A stretch of DNA of 5,312 nucleotides from positions 1 to 5,312 of the forward strand of contig JAFGOO010000175.1 of assembly GCA_016926455.1 (NCBI GenBank). The letters are read 5' to 3'. Source of the stretch: Methanosarcinaceae archaeon. GTDB taxonomy: Archaea > Halobacteriota > Methanosarcinia > Methanosarcinales > Methanosarcinaceae. The notes below the pieces were generated by a model. The model had not been told where the DNA came from. It ran no database searches and saw nothing but the letters and a program-made list of their open reading frames with translations. Positions 5,260 to 5,312 of the stretch are shown one piece after another. Both the position numbers and the translations under genes were made by a program. The number at the start of each line of letters is the position of its first letter. The stretch's first letter is position 1.

Positions 5260-5309
5260 TGTTCTTAGTTTTGTTGTATTCGACAACCATGCAACAAAAA
5301 CTAAGAACA
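5260..5309. repeat. Large inverted repeat at the window edge
   Basis: TGTTCTTAGTTTTGTTG (5260-5276) pairs with CAACAAAAACTAAGAACA (5292-5309) over 17 base pairs with one bulged A and a 15-base loop. Inside, GTTGT/ACAAC (5273-5277 and 5283-5287) can form a competing small hairpin around ATTCG. It could be the terminal repeat of an insertion sequence lying beyond the window, a miniature element, a two-way terminator or a large operator. The window ends three bases after the right arm, so the repeat cannot be followed outward. Confidence 0.6.
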
Positions 5310-5312
5310 TAC

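Overview
The window looks like a piece of a moderately AT-rich euryarchaeal chromosome, most likely from a methanogen or methanotroph-related (Methanomicrobia-type) lineage. The evidence is archaeal ribosome-binding sites of the GGAGGTGAT type (GAGGTGAT before ilvD, AAGGAGG before the oxidoreductase, AGGTGAT before the zinc-finger gene), TATA-like boxes about 25 bases upstream of expected transcript starts, an archaeal-style dihydroxy-acid dehydratase of 554 residues, and a tungsten/molybdenum aldehyde ferredoxin oxidoreductase (AOR) family enzyme. The taxonomic call is inference; no rRNA or other marker is present.

Layout. Bases 1-417 are non-coding: a long AT-rich leader with a palindromic candidate operator and a TATA-like box in front of ilvD. 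Bases 418-2082 encode a complete IlvD (branched-chain amino acid synthesis). Directly at the ilvD stop, on the minus strand (about 2079-2195), lies what I read as the decayed tail and right end of an IS200/IS605-family tnpB element. An AT-rich regulatory stretch with several palindromes follows (about 2200-2470). Then comes a compact plus-strand operon: a small protein with 16 cysteines in four [4Fe-4S] motifs (2471-2929, no conventional start codon) and, starting on the base after its stop, an AOR-family catalytic subunit (2930-4690). A small eight-cysteine zinc-finger gene follows after 39 bases (4730-4900). Its tail seems to continue in another frame to 4946. On the minus strand a broken gene ends at 4949, two bases away, and its promoter region reaches about 5248. 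The window closes with a 17-bp stem inverted repeat (5260-5309).

How the genes fit together. The iron-sulfur protein and the AOR-family enzyme form a likely two-subunit redox enzyme: the large subunit would hold the metal-bis-pterin cofactor and one [4Fe-4S] cluster, and the small one would wire electrons to or from a partner. Comparable pairs are YdhY/YdhV, BamC/BamB and small-plus-large tungsten oxidoreductases, but the substrate cannot be read from the sequence. IlvD is an unrelated housekeeping gene. Single-base frame breaks cluster in the small genes and at the iron-sulfur gene start, while the two long genes are intact. This suggests either decay of accessory genes or unusual decoding.
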